Assembly (NCBI RefSeq): GCF_022802975.1
Contig: NZ_JAFEVZ010000009.1
Span: forward strand, 124,001 to 188,000
Source: Flavobacterium pectinovorum
Lineage (GTDB): Bacteria > Bacteroidota > Bacteroidia > Flavobacteriales > Flavobacteriaceae
DNA length: 64,000 nucleotides
Direction of reading: 5' to 3'
The position numbers and the translations under genes are program-made. This document shows positions 29,439 to 38,473 of this stretch, one piece after another; the first letter of the stretch is position 1; every line of letters begins with the position of its first letter. The notes beneath the pieces are model-generated. The model was not told where the DNA came from. It did not search any database and saw only the letters and a program-made list of their open reading frames with translations.

Positions 29439-30368
29439 ATGAAAAAAATAATACTTTTTATAAGTTTCCTTTTTTATATTACATCAGCATCAGCACAACA
29501 AGATCCCGAATACACTCATTATATGTACAATATGAGCGTGGTAAATCCGGCTTATGCTACTGGTACAGCGGCAATGTTAAATTTAGGAGGTTTGTACAGA
29601 ACACAATGGGTTGGGGCAGTAGGAGCACCAAAAACATTTACTTTTTTTGGACATACAGCTTTAAGTGAAAAGATAGAGGTTGGCGCTTCATTAATATCAG
29701 ACGATATTGGTGATGGTGCTAAAAAGGAAAACAATTTCTATGCAGATTTTGCCTACGTATTGCAGTTAGGAGGAAAAAACAAACTTTCTTTAGGAGTAAA
29801 AGCAGGGTTTACTTCTTTACAAACCAATTTTAACGGATTCCGTTTTACCGATACTGCAACAGATTTGGCTTTCGCCGAAAACATTAACGTGACTAAACCC
29901 AATATTGGAGCAGGGGCCTATTATTTTACTGATAAATATTATGTTGGATTATCAGTCCCAAATTTATTAAGTTCAAAACACATCGAAGAAAGATCAGGAA
30001 TTAACGCTTTTGGTTCTGAAAACATACATACTTTTTTAACCGCAGGGTATGTTTTTCAGATAAACGATGCATTTAAATTAAAACCGGCATTTATGTCCAG
30101 ATTTGTACCCGGAGCACCGGTTTCTGTTGATATTACAGTCAATGTTTTATATAATGAAAAATTTGAATTGGGAGCTGCTTATAGAATTAATGACGCCGTA
30201 AGTGCCTTGATGAATATCAATGTTACGCCGTCTCTTAGAATAGGATATGCTTATGATTACACCACTTCAAATTTAGGACAGTTTAATTCCGGAACCCACG
30301 AAATTATGCTGCTTTTTGATTTAGATTTATTAGGAAAAGGATACGATAAATCACCAAGATTCTTTTAA
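29439..30368 (+). CDS. PorP/SprF family outer membrane protein
   Basis: A 309-residue protein with a signal peptide (1-19, ending ASAQ), followed by the family start QDPEYTHYMYNMSVVNPAYAG-like segment (here with ATGTA). Beta strands end in LLFDLDLLGKGYDKSPRFF. In gliding flavobacteria SprF is needed for secretion and attachment of the type B substrate SprB, and PorP/SprF genes typically sit directly after type B substrate genes. Here it lies 29 bases after such a gene and one base before the OmpA gene. The likely role is a dedicated outer membrane partner of the upstream protein. Confidence 0.9.
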   Translation: MKKIILFISFLFYITSASAQQDPEYTHYMYNMSVVNPAYATGTAAMLNLGGLYRTQWVGAVGAPKTFTFFGHTALSEKIEVGASLISDDIGDGAKKENNFYADFAYVLQLGGKNKLSLGVKAGFTSLQTNFNGFRFTDTATDLAFAENINVTKPNIGAGAYYFTDKYYVGLSVPNLLSSKHIEERSGINAFGSENIHTFLTAGYVFQINDAFKLKPAFMSRFVPGAPVSVDITVNVLYNEKFELGAAYRINDAVSALMNINVTPSLRIGYAYDYTTSNLGQFNSGTHEIMLLFDLDLLGKGYDKSPRFF

Positions 30369-30369
30369 A

Positions 30370-32508
30370 ATGAAAAATATGAAAAAACTATTCGTTATTA
30401 TATTCGTATTTTCTATACAGTTTATAAACGCCCAAGATCAGGATTTGGTAAGAGCCAAACGTTTTTTTGACAGAACATATTACGCTGAAGCCATTACTTT
30501 ATATGAGAAATTAGTATACGAAAAACCATCTCAGGAGGTTATTAAAAACCTGGCAGATTCTTATTATTACACAAATGATTTAATAAAAGCCCAGCGTTAT
30601 TACCGATCCCTGATTAAAAATTATGATAAAGATTTAGATCGAAATTATTATTTTAAATACGCTCAAACCTTAAAAGCTACTGGTAATCTTGAAGAAGCAA
30701 ATGAAGTTTTAAAAACCTATTTCTCAAAATCTGAAAATAGTGAAGATTTAAGCAATTTTGAAAAAGACATTAAAACGTTAGGAAATGTTTCTGCAATTGG
30801 AAATCGTTTCGAAATTAAAAACTTAGCTATAAATACACCAAATTCCGAGTTTGGAGCAGTAAAACACAATGACAGTCTGGTTTTTGCAGGTGTAAAATTA
30901 AAACCGGGATTATTTGATAAAAAGTATAAATGGGATAATGCAACCTACCTGAACTTGGTAGCAATACCAATTAAGAATATTAATTCCCCAGATCAGATTA
31001 CGCATTATTTTTCGAATGAATTAAAAACCGGAATGCATGAGTCGAATGCTGTTTTTACAAAAGATGGCAAAACGATTTATTTTACACGCAATAATTCTAA
31101 AAACGGAAGTAAAAGAAAAAACGAGGAGAAAATCTCAAATCTTCAGATTTTTAAAGCCGAATTGGTTAATGGAAAATGGACCAATATCGTTTCGCTTCCT
31201 TTTAACAGTGATAATTATTCGGTAGAGCATCCTGCATTAAGTGCTGATGAAAAAGTATTGTATTTTGCTTCTGATATGCCGGGAACATTAGGGTCTTTTG
31301 ATATTTATTCAGTAAATATCAATCTGGGGGCTTTTGATATTCCTAAAAACTTAGGGTCAGTTATCAATACAGATAAAAGAGAACAGTTTCCGTTTGTTTC
31401 AAAAGACAATAAGCTTTATTTTTCATCTGATGGACATTTAGGATATGGGTCACTCGATATTTTTGTTTCCGAAATTAAAGGAAAAGAATACGAAAAACCC
31501 GTAAATGTTGGGATGCCTGTTAATTCAAATTTAGATGATTTTTCGTTTTATTTTGATTCGGATACTAAAGAAGGTTATTTTGCTTCAAACAGAAAAGGCG
31601 GGAAAGGCAGCGACGATATTTATCAGTTAAAAGAAATTAAGGATCTGGTTGTGGAAGACTGCAAACAATTTATTGCCGGAATCATAACAGACGCTGATAC
31701 AAAATTAGCTTTAGAAAATGCCATTGTAGAACTTCAGGATTCAAATAAAACACAATTGAATGTAGTTACAACAACTGCCGACGGAAAATTTAGCTTTACT
31801 GTACCTTGTGAAACTTCTTTTACTGTATTGGCTTCTAAGGAAAATTATACAAGCAACTTAAAATCGTTAACTTCAGGGAAGACCAGAAATGCAAATAATG
31901 ATGCTTCGATGACATTAAAATCTTTAGAAATTGTCAAACAGGAAGAAAAACAGATTGCAGAGAACAAAAGAAAACAGGAACTTATTATAGAAGAAGAAAA
32001 TAAGAAAAAAGAAGCTCTGGCTGTAATCGTTTTAAAAGAAGCTGACAAAAAAGCCAAAGCTGATAAAATTGCAGCGGCCGAAGTAAAGAAAAAAGAAAAA
32101 GTTAATCAGATTTTAGCTCAGGAAAAAGATGTTGTAAGAGATAAAGACAGGCTTATCATTAAAACTGACCCTATTTATTTTGACTATAACATGTGGTACA
32201 TCCGAAAAGAATCAAAAGTGGTTTTAGGAAGAGTGGTAGAGTTAATGAAGAAATACCCCGAAATGGCAATCGAAATTGGTTCACACACCGATTCGAGAGG
32301 AAATGCTAAATTCAATGAAGATTTATCGCAAAAAAGAGCAGCCTCTACCAGAGAATTTATCATACAATCCGGTATTGATGCTAAAAGAGTTACAGCCAAA
32401 GGCTATGGAGAATCTGTTCCAATTATAAAATGTAAAACAGATGAAGCCTGTTCAGAAGAAGAACACGAATTGAACCGAAGATCTGAATTTGTAATTAAAA
32501 ATTTATAA
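30370..32508 (+). CDS. OmpA-family protein with TPR, PD40 propeller and peptidoglycan-binding domain
   Basis: A 712-residue protein with a signal peptide (about 1-21, ending INAQ). TPR-like helices span about 25-150, and WD40-like PD40 beta-propeller repeats about 150-425, marked by LYFASDMPG, LYFSSDGH and GYFASNRKGG. A carboxypeptidase-regulatory-like beta sandwich follows at about 435-510. A lysine/glutamate-rich helical stretch spans 525-590, and the OmpA domain 600-712 includes IEIGSHTDSRG and NEDLSQKRA, which bind peptidoglycan. ATG codons at 30370 and 30379 are both possible. It anchors the surface module to the cell wall and is almost certainly cotranscribed with the two preceding genes. 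Confidence 0.88.
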   Translation: MKNMKKLFVIIFVFSIQFINAQDQDLVRAKRFFDRTYYAEAITLYEKLVYEKPSQEVIKNLADSYYYTNDLIKAQRYYRSLIKNYDKDLDRNYYFKYAQTLKATGNLEEANEVLKTYFSKSENSEDLSNFEKDIKTLGNVSAIGNRFEIKNLAINTPNSEFGAVKHNDSLVFAGVKLKPGLFDKKYKWDNATYLNLVAIPIKNINSPDQITHYFSNELKTGMHESNAVFTKDGKTIYFTRNNSKNGSKRKNEEKISNLQIFKAELVNGKWTNIVSLPFNSDNYSVEHPALSADEKVLYFASDMPGTLGSFDIYSVNINLGAFDIPKNLGSVINTDKREQFPFVSKDNKLYFSSDGHLGYGSLDIFVSEIKGKEYEKPVNVGMPVNSNLDDFSFYFDSDTKEGYFASNRKGGKGSDDIYQLKEIKDLVVEDCKQFIAGIITDADTKLALENAIVELQDSNKTQLNVVTTTADGKFSFTVPCETSFTVLASKENYTSNLKSLTSGKTRNANNDASMTLKSLEIVKQEEKQIAENKRKQELIIEEENKKKEALAVIVLKEADKKAKADKIAAAEVKKKEKVNQILAQEKDVVRDKDRLIIKTDPIYFDYNMWYIRKESKVVLGRVVELMKKYPEMAIEIGSHTDSRGNAKFNEDLSQKRAASTREFIIQSGIDAKRVTAKGYGESVPIIKCKTDEACSEEEHELNRRSEFVIKNL

Positions 32509-32602
32509 GTTTTTAATTAATAATTTTAACTAAGAAACCTTTTCATTGGCTTCTTTTTTATTATTTTTATGCATATAACCATGAAATTAAAAATATTCAA
32601 TT

Positions 32603-33082
32603 ATGAAAAAGTTAGTTTTATCCTGCCTGATTTTGTCTTTAATCGGACTGCAAAGTTGTAAAAACAGTGAAAACCAGAAAGAAACTGAAGCTTCAAATGC
32701 CGAAGTTGAAAAAATTGTAAGTACTCAATGTTATAAAGCAATTTATGAGGATGATACTATTGATTTAAAACTGAATACTTTGAAAAGCGGAAAAATAAGC
32801 GGAAATATGGCGATGAAAGTTTCCGGTGCCGCAGAAAGAATCGGTGAAATAAAAGGAGAGTTTCATGGAGATACCTTATTTGCAGATTATACTTTTATAG
32901 AAGGAGCAAACAAAAAAACGTTTAAGAATCCAATGGCGTTTTTGAAAAAAGACAAACAGCTTATTTTAGGAAACGGAACAATGCAGACTACAATGGGCGT
33001 AACATACCTGGTAAAAGACAAACCAATAGATTTTGAACGTGTAAAATATAAATTTGACACTATTGATTGCGTTGACAAATAA
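32603..33082 (+). CDS. Hypothetical lipoprotein
   Basis: A 159-residue protein with a lipoprotein signal peptide and lipobox GLQSC (Cys19), to be processed by Lgt and signal peptidase II. The mature part starts KNSENQKET, a charged stretch that could favour outer-membrane or surface sorting. The remainder is predicted beta-rich, with no recognised domain. Conserved-looking segments are CYKAIYEDDTIDLKLN and GEFHGDTLFADY. A bidirectional terminator separates it from the convergent DUF1573 gene. No function is proposed. Confidence 0.75.
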   Translation: MKKLVLSCLILSLIGLQSCKNSENQKETEASNAEVEKIVSTQCYKAIYEDDTIDLKLNTLKSGKISGNMAMKVSGAAERIGEIKGEFHGDTLFADYTFIEGANKKTFKNPMAFLKKDKQLILGNGTMQTTMGVTYLVKDKPIDFERVKYKFDTIDCVDK

Positions 33083-33115
33083 ATTAAAGTGACTAATTAA
33101 GAAACTTTACATAAA

Positions 33116-33145
33116 AAAACCGTTTCAAACTAATGAAACGGTTTT
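33116..33145. terminator. Bidirectional intrinsic terminator
   Basis: A perfect stem AAAACCGTTTC / GAAACGGTTTT with an 8-base loop, between the convergent lipoprotein and DUF1573 genes. Confidence 0.9.
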
Positions 33146-33168
33146 ACTATTTTTCGTTGAAATTATTT

Positions 33169-33549
33169 TTATAAAACTTCACCTTTAATTTTAAGAGCTA
33201 CTCTTCCGTCAGGGTAATTTACAGCATTGGTTTCAACGGTAATCGTTTTACGGATTGGTCCTGCAGTCATGTTGTATTTTACGTCAATTTTCCCTTTTTT
33301 GCCAGGTAAAATAGCTGCGCTTGGTTTTGTAACGACTATCGTGCTTAGTGTTGATTGGGCAGAAATTATCGTTAAGGGAGCATCACCTGTATTTGTAAAT
33401 TCAAAAGATCTGACAGCATTGTCACTTTTTGAAATTTTTCCGTAATCAATAGTGTTGTCCTGAGCTGAAAATTCAATTTTAGGACCGTTTTGAGAATAAC
33501 CCGCTACGCTAAACAGTACGATTACAATAAATTTAATAACATTTTTCAT
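33169..33549 (-). CDS. DUF1573 (ASH-like) domain protein
   Basis: A 126-residue protein with a signal peptide (1-19, ending GYSQ) followed by a single immunoglobulin-like DUF1573 domain: IDYGKISKSDNAVRSFEFTNTGDAPLTI is the typical first half and PGKKGKIDVKYN the second. It is exported and beta-rich, with no catalytic residues. Such proteins are common in Bacteroidota and lack a known function. Single gene on the minus strand. Confidence 0.88.
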   Translation of the reverse strand: MKNVIKFIVIVLFSVAGYSQNGPKIEFSAQDNTIDYGKISKSDNAVRSFEFTNTGDAPLTIISAQSTLSTIVVTKPSAAILPGKKGKIDVKYNMTAGPIRKTITVETNAVNYPDGRVALKIKGEVL

Positions 33550-33640
33550 TTTGAAATTGTTTTTAAGATAGGAGTAAATATACTTTCTTTTAATTAATAC
33601 ACAAATTATTAATTCGTTTTTTATAGTGTACTTAATTATT

Positions 33641-33648
33641 TACTTTTG
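33641..33648 (+). promoter_or_regulatory. Candidate -7 box upstream of valS
   Basis: TACTTTTG matches TAnnTTTG exactly. No good TTG is seen at the -33 position. If used, it gives valS a leader of about 180 bases that contains the inverted repeat at 33686-33825. Confidence 0.4.
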
Positions 33649-33685
33649 CTGTCAGTTATAAGTACAAAAATTAAACCAATTTTTT

Positions 33686-33825
33686 GTTTAACTGTTTAAT
33701 CGACATTTCATCTATCATTTTAGATTGAATTCTAAATAATGTCATTAGTGCAGTTAAATATCTAAAAAGTAATTTTTGAATAAATAAACATTGATTAAAA
33801 CAATTAACAAATTCAACGATTAAAC
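33686..33825. repeat. GATTAAAC-family inverted repeat before valS, without cargo gene
   Basis: The left arm GTTTAACTGTTTAATCG (33686-33702) and the right arm, ending ACAATTAACAAATTCAACG then ATTAAAC (33791-33825), resemble the 31-bp arms before cysS. The last unit CGATTAAAC ends 8 bases before the valS start codon, against 9 at cysS. About 90 bases lie between the arms, with no reading frame. Confidence 0.6.
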
Positions 33826-33833
33826 CTATTTAA

Positions 33834-36467
33834 ATGACAATTCCAGCACAATTTGACGCTAAGACGATTGAGAACAAATGGTATGAGTATTGGATGAAAA
33901 ACAATTATTTTCATTCAGAGCCGGATCATAGAACACCGTACACTATTGTAATCCCGCCGCCAAATGTCACTGGAGTCCTTCACATGGGGCACATGTTGAA
34001 TAATACGATTCAGGATGTTTTAATTCGCAGAGCACGTCTTAAAGGGTTCAACGCTTGCTGGGTTCCGGGAACGGATCACGCCTCTATTGCTACTGAAGCA
34101 AAAGTGGTAGCAAAATTAAAAGCAGAAGGAATCAATAAAAACGATTTAACCCGTGAAGAATTCCTAAAACATGCTTGGGAATGGACGGATAAATATGGCG
34201 GAACGATCTTAGAGCAGCTTAAGAAATTAGGCGCTTCATGCGATTGGGAACGTACTAAATTTACAATGGACCCTGATATGTCTGCTTCTGTAATTAAATC
34301 GTTTGTTGATTTATATAACAAAGGATTAATTTACAGAGGATACCGAATGGTAAACTGGGATCCGGAAGCGAAAACAACTCTTTCTGACGAAGAAGTTATT
34401 TATGAAGAACAACAAGGAAAATTATTTTTCTTAAAATATAAAATCGAAGGTTCAGAAGATTTTCTGACCATTGCTACAACACGTCCGGAAACTATTTTTG
34501 GAGATACTGCCATCTGTATCAATCCGAACGATGAGCGTTTTACACATTTAAAAGGTAAAAAAGCGATCGTTCCAATTTGCGGAAGAGTAATCCCGATTAT
34601 CGAAGACGAATATGTAGATGTAGAATTCGGAACAGGATGTTTGAAAGTAACGCCTGCGCACGATATGAACGATAAAACTTTGGGTGAAAAACACAATCTT
34701 GAAATTGTTGATATTTTTAATGAAGATGCGACTTTAAACAGCTTCGGATTACATTATCAGGGGAAAGATCGTTTTGTAGTTCGTACTGAAATTGCAAAAG
34801 AACTGGAAGAAATTGGAGCTTTGGCGAAGACCGAAATCCATTTGAATAAAGTGGGAACTTCAGAAAGAACCAAAGCGGTAATCGAACCAAGATTATCGGA
34901 TCAATGGTTTTTGAAAATGGAAGATTTGGTAAAACCGGCAATTCAATCAGTTTTGGTTGATGGTGATATTAAATTGCATCCAAAACGTTTTGAAAACACT
35001 TATGCACATTGGTTAAACAACATTCGCGATTGGAATATTTCACGTCAGTTATGGTGGGGACAACAAATTCCGGCCTATTATTACGGAGACGGAAAAGAAG
35101 ATTTTGTTGTTGCTAATGATAAACATGAAGCTGCAGCAATATTGGAGGAAACCAAAGGAATTATTATTACTGATTTTGACGAATTACGTCAGGACTCTGA
35201 CGCCTTAGATACCTGGTTCTCATCATGGTTATGGCCAATGTCAGTTTTTGGAGGTATAATGGATCCTGAAAGCACTGATTTTAAATATTATTACCCAACA
35301 AATGATTTAGTAACAGGTCCGGATATTTTATTTTTCTGGGTTGCGAGAATGATTATTGCAGGTTACGAATATGCAGGAGAAAAACCATTTACAAATGTTT
35401 ATTTGACAGGTTTGGTTCGTGATAAACAACGTCGTAAAATGTCTAAATCATTAGGAAATTCTCCTGATCCTTTAGATTTAATTGATGCTTTTGGTGCCGA
35501 TGGAGTTCGTGTAGGATTGCTTTTAAGTGCTTCTGCAGGAAACGATATTATGTTTGATGAAGAATTGTGTAATCAGGGAAAAGGGTTTTCAAACAAAATC
35601 TGGAATGCTTTTAAACTGATTAAAGGTTGGGAAGTTTCAGAAACTATTCCACAGCCGGAATCTTCAAAAGTTGCCATCGAATGGTATGAAGCGAAATTAC
35701 AGCAGACTTTAGTTGATATTGAAGATAATTTTGAGAAATACAGAATTTCAGATGCATTAATGGCAATCTATAAACTAGTTTGGGATGATTTCTGTTCCTG
35801 GTTCTTAGAAATGATCAAACCGGCGTACCAACAGCCAATTGACAGCGTAACTTTTGCGAAAGCAATCGAAATGTTAGAAAGTAACTTGAAATTGTTACAT
35901 CCTTTCATGCCTTTCTTAACGGAGGAAATCTGGCAGTTAATTGCAGAAAGAACACCGGAAGAAGCTTTAATCGTTTCAATCTGGCCGGAATTAAAACCAT
36001 TTGATGCAAAATTAATTGCCGATTTTGAAAATTCTATTGAAGTAATTTCAGGAATCAGAACGATCAGAAAAGATAAAAACATTCCTTTTAAAGATGCAAT
36101 CGAATTAAAAGGAATCAACAGCGAAAATGTTTCAACTTATTTTGATTCCATCATCACGAAATTAGGAAACGTTTCTGCTTTCGAATATGTTTCTGAAAAA
36201 GTAGATGGCGCATTGTCCTTCCGTGTAAAATCAAATGAATATTTCATTCCGATTACAGGAAATATCGATGTTGAAGCTGAAATTAAAAAGTTGACAGAAG
36301 AGTTGAATTATACCAAAGGATTCCTGAAATCTGTTGAAGCAAAACTTTCTAACGAGAAATTCGTTAACGGAGCTCCGGAAAAAGTTTTAAATATAGAAAA
36401 ACAAAAACAAGCAGATGCTTTGGCAAAAATTGCTACAATAGAGCAGAGTCTCGCTGGTTTGAAGTAA
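33834..36467 (+). CDS. valS: Valine--tRNA ligase
   Basis: An 877-residue class I synthetase. The HIGH motif is HMGH (50-53, in PPPNVTGVLHMGHM), and KMSKS is at 535-539 followed by LGNSPDP. The editing CP1 domain shows TTRPETIFGDTAI and NDKTLGEKHNLE. The tryptophan-rich LSDQWFLKM and RDWNISRQLWWGQQIPAY segments are typical of ValRS. The last 60 residues form the ValRS C-terminal coiled coil (VEAEIKKLTEELNYTKGF). It charges tRNA-Val and edits threonine. A perfect palindrome follows as a terminator. Confidence 0.96.
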   Translation: MTIPAQFDAKTIENKWYEYWMKNNYFHSEPDHRTPYTIVIPPPNVTGVLHMGHMLNNTIQDVLIRRARLKGFNACWVPGTDHASIATEAKVVAKLKAEGINKNDLTREEFLKHAWEWTDKYGGTILEQLKKLGASCDWERTKFTMDPDMSASVIKSFVDLYNKGLIYRGYRMVNWDPEAKTTLSDEEVIYEEQQGKLFFLKYKIEGSEDFLTIATTRPETIFGDTAICINPNDERFTHLKGKKAIVPICGRVIPIIEDEYVDVEFGTGCLKVTPAHDMNDKTLGEKHNLEIVDIFNEDATLNSFGLHYQGKDRFVVRTEIAKELEEIGALAKTEIHLNKVGTSERTKAVIEPRLSDQWFLKMEDLVKPAIQSVLVDGDIKLHPKRFENTYAHWLNNIRDWNISRQLWWGQQIPAYYYGDGKEDFVVANDKHEAAAILEETKGIIITDFDELRQDSDALDTWFSSWLWPMSVFGGIMDPESTDFKYYYPTNDLVTGPDILFFWVARMIIAGYEYAGEKPFTNVYLTGLVRDKQRRKMSKSLGNSPDPLDLIDAFGADGVRVGLLLSASAGNDIMFDEELCNQGKGFSNKIWNAFKLIKGWEVSETIPQPESSKVAIEWYEAKLQQTLVDIEDNFEKYRISDALMAIYKLVWDDFCSWFLEMIKPAYQQPIDSVTFAKAIEMLESNLKLLHPFMPFLTEEIWQLIAERTPEEALIVSIWPELKPFDAKLIADFENSIEVISGIRTIRKDKNIPFKDAIELKGINSENVSTYFDSIITKLGNVSAFEYVSEKVDGALSFRVKSNEYFIPITGNIDVEAEIKKLTEELNYTKGFLKSVEAKLSNEKFVNGAPEKVLNIEKQKQADALAKIATIEQSLAGLK

Positions 36468-36492
36468 AAATCAAATTTAGTTTTTAAATACT

Positions 36493-36528
36493 AAACCCGA
36501 CAGATTTTAAAATCTGTCGGGTTTTATA
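36493..36528. terminator. Perfect 32-bp palindrome, terminator after valS
   Basis: AAACCCGACAGATTTT (36493-36508) and its exact reverse complement (36509-36524) are followed by TTAT. A near-identical hairpin lies at 39110-39147, on the other side of the ptuAB pair. Confidence 0.85.
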
Positions 36529-36561
36529 CTTATTAGTCCAGTTTGAAGTTTTTAATAAGCA

Positions 36562-36593
36562 TTGTTTATTTACTTAAAAAATATGTAATTTAG
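36562..36593 (+). promoter_or_regulatory. Candidate promoter of ptuAB
   Basis: TTG (36562-36564), a 21-base spacer and TAATTTAG (36586-36593), one mismatch to TAnnTTTG, located 26 bases before the start codon. Confidence 0.45.
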
Positions 36594-36619
36594 AGAAATC
36601 TTTAAGAGAGAAATCAAAA

Positions 36620-38473
36620 ATGAAAATAAAAAGCATACATATACAAAATTTTCGTAGTGCAAAGGATTTAAAAATTGACTTTGATGATAGCTTGAACGTT
36701 TTGGTTGGAGTTAATGGTGCAGGAAAGACTACAATACTAGAGACTTTAACATTATGTATGTCTTGGTTAATTAAAAGAATTCAGAGACAAAATTCTTCTG
36801 GGTTAATGATTTCTGATACGGATATTCGTTATGAATCTTCATTTGCAAGTGTTAGAATTGTCTGTACTGAAAATAATCACGATTCTTCTTGGGAATTAAT
36901 AAAATTTGCAAATGGTAAAATCATTGATAAAAAATCAGATTTAGTAGAAGTTTCTAACCTTGCATTATATTTTCAAATGATGTTAGAAGTTGAAAATAGA
37001 TTGCCAGTAATTTGTTATTATCCAGTTACAAGAGTTGTAGATAAAATTACTCCAGAAGTAAAATTTGATGATGCTTTTTCTACATTAGATGCTTATGATA
37101 AAGCCTTAGATGGAAAGCAAAACTTTAGTGCTTTCTTCGAATGGTTTAGGCAGCAAGATGATATTGTAAATGAAAAGGCCACAAGCAGAAGTAAATGGGT
37201 TTTACAAAATAAAATTTCAATAAAGAGAAGAGTTGATAAAATATTGAAACTATTAAAGCCTTCAATTTCAGATGAAAACTTTATTGTAGAAGAATTTGAT
37301 TATTTGAAAAGAAGAGTTAGTAAAGATGATTTTATTTATGAAGAACCTCGTTTTCTTTTTCATGAAATATCTAGATTAATGGATTATAAATATCCTAAAT
37401 CCAGATCAAGACGTATTTTTCATGATTTAGAATATATGTTCCATAAAATAGAGCTTCAAAATAGAGAAGAAAAATATGATTCAAGATATTATGAATTAGC
37501 TTATATAGATACATTTCATCGAATATTAGAGAATTTTTACTCAGATAATGAAAAGATAGGAATTAAAGAGGATTTTTTCTCTGCCTTTATTGAAGTATTT
37601 GTTTTTGCAAATGAATTTAGTCTATGGTGGCTAAGCGATATATCACGAAGAAAAATTGAAAGTTTATTACGTACGACCCTTATTGAAATTGATAATAGTA
37701 AATTTAAAAAAGAACAAGAATTTTATTCAGAAATAAAACAATTGGAAAATTCTATTTTTAGAATTATTGATGATGAAATTAAAAAGAAGAAAAATCTAAA
37801 AGGAAATGACGGAAGAGAGATGTTGTTTGTAAAAAAGGCAATCGAAAAATTTCTTCCCAATTACACTAATTTAAGAGTTCGAAGAAGTCCTAGGCCTCAT
37901 ATGCTTATTGATAAAGGAAACCTTGAATTTAATCTTAATCAGTTATCTGATGGAGAAAAGAATTTAATTACACTTATAGGAGATATTGCTCGTCGATTAT
38001 CAATAGCAAATCCAGAAAGTGATAATCCGCTTGAAGGAAACGGTATTATTATGATTGATGAAGTTGACTTACATTTACATCCAAAATGGCAGCAACTAAT
38101 GATTCCTCAATTGGAGAAAATATTTCCTAATTGTCAGTTTATAGTTTCAACACACTCACCTCAGGTTTTAAATAATGTTCAACCAGATAACATTATATTA
38201 TTAGAGAATAATAATAATGTTTTGAAGCACTCTTTTGCTATCGAATCTTATGGAAAGAATTCAGATAGGATTTTAGAAGATTTATTAGGTGTGGATGCTC
38301 GCCCAACAAATATTAAAAATGAAATAGAAGAACTTTATAGATTTATTGAATTAGGAGAAATAGATAGCGCCAAGAATTTATATAAAGATTTATCTAATAA
38401 AATAATTGGAGGAGATCCAGAACTTACAAAGGCAAATGTTTTGATTAAGCGTAAAGAGGTAACTGGTAAATGA
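36620..38473 (+). CDS. ptuA: Septu defence system ATPase PtuA
   Basis: A 617-residue SMC/OLD-like AAA ATPase. The N-terminus IKSIHIQNFRSAKDLKIDF leads to Walker A GVNGAGKT (30-37). The middle is a long charged helical region. The C-terminal part has the signature NLNQLSDGEKNLI, Walker B IIMIDE (476-481) followed by VDLHLHPKWQ, and the switch histidine in VSTHSPQVL. The stop overlaps the HNH nuclease gene by 4 bases (ATGA). An ABC-type AAA ATPase directly followed by a TIGR02646-type HNH protein is the established Septu (PtuA-PtuB) anti-phage arrangement. The A+T content looks higher than in valS next to it, suggesting acquisition. A retron-associated ATPase is the alternative, but no reverse transcriptase is nearby. 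Confidence 0.82.
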   Translation: MKIKSIHIQNFRSAKDLKIDFDDSLNVLVGVNGAGKTTILETLTLCMSWLIKRIQRQNSSGLMISDTDIRYESSFASVRIVCTENNHDSSWELIKFANGKIIDKKSDLVEVSNLALYFQMMLEVENRLPVICYYPVTRVVDKITPEVKFDDAFSTLDAYDKALDGKQNFSAFFEWFRQQDDIVNEKATSRSKWVLQNKISIKRRVDKILKLLKPSISDENFIVEEFDYLKRRVSKDDFIYEEPRFLFHEISRLMDYKYPKSRSRRIFHDLEYMFHKIELQNREEKYDSRYYELAYIDTFHRILENFYSDNEKIGIKEDFFSAFIEVFVFANEFSLWWLSDISRRKIESLLRTTLIEIDNSKFKKEQEFYSEIKQLENSIFRIIDDEIKKKKNLKGNDGREMLFVKKAIEKFLPNYTNLRVRRSPRPHMLIDKGNLEFNLNQLSDGEKNLITLIGDIARRLSIANPESDNPLEGNGIIMIDEVDLHLHPKWQQLMIPQLEKIFPNCQFIVSTHSPQVLNNVQPDNIILLENNNNVLKHSFAIESYGKNSDRILEDLLGVDARPTNIKNEIEELYRFIELGEIDSAKNLYKDLSNKIIGGDPELTKANVLIKRKEVTGK

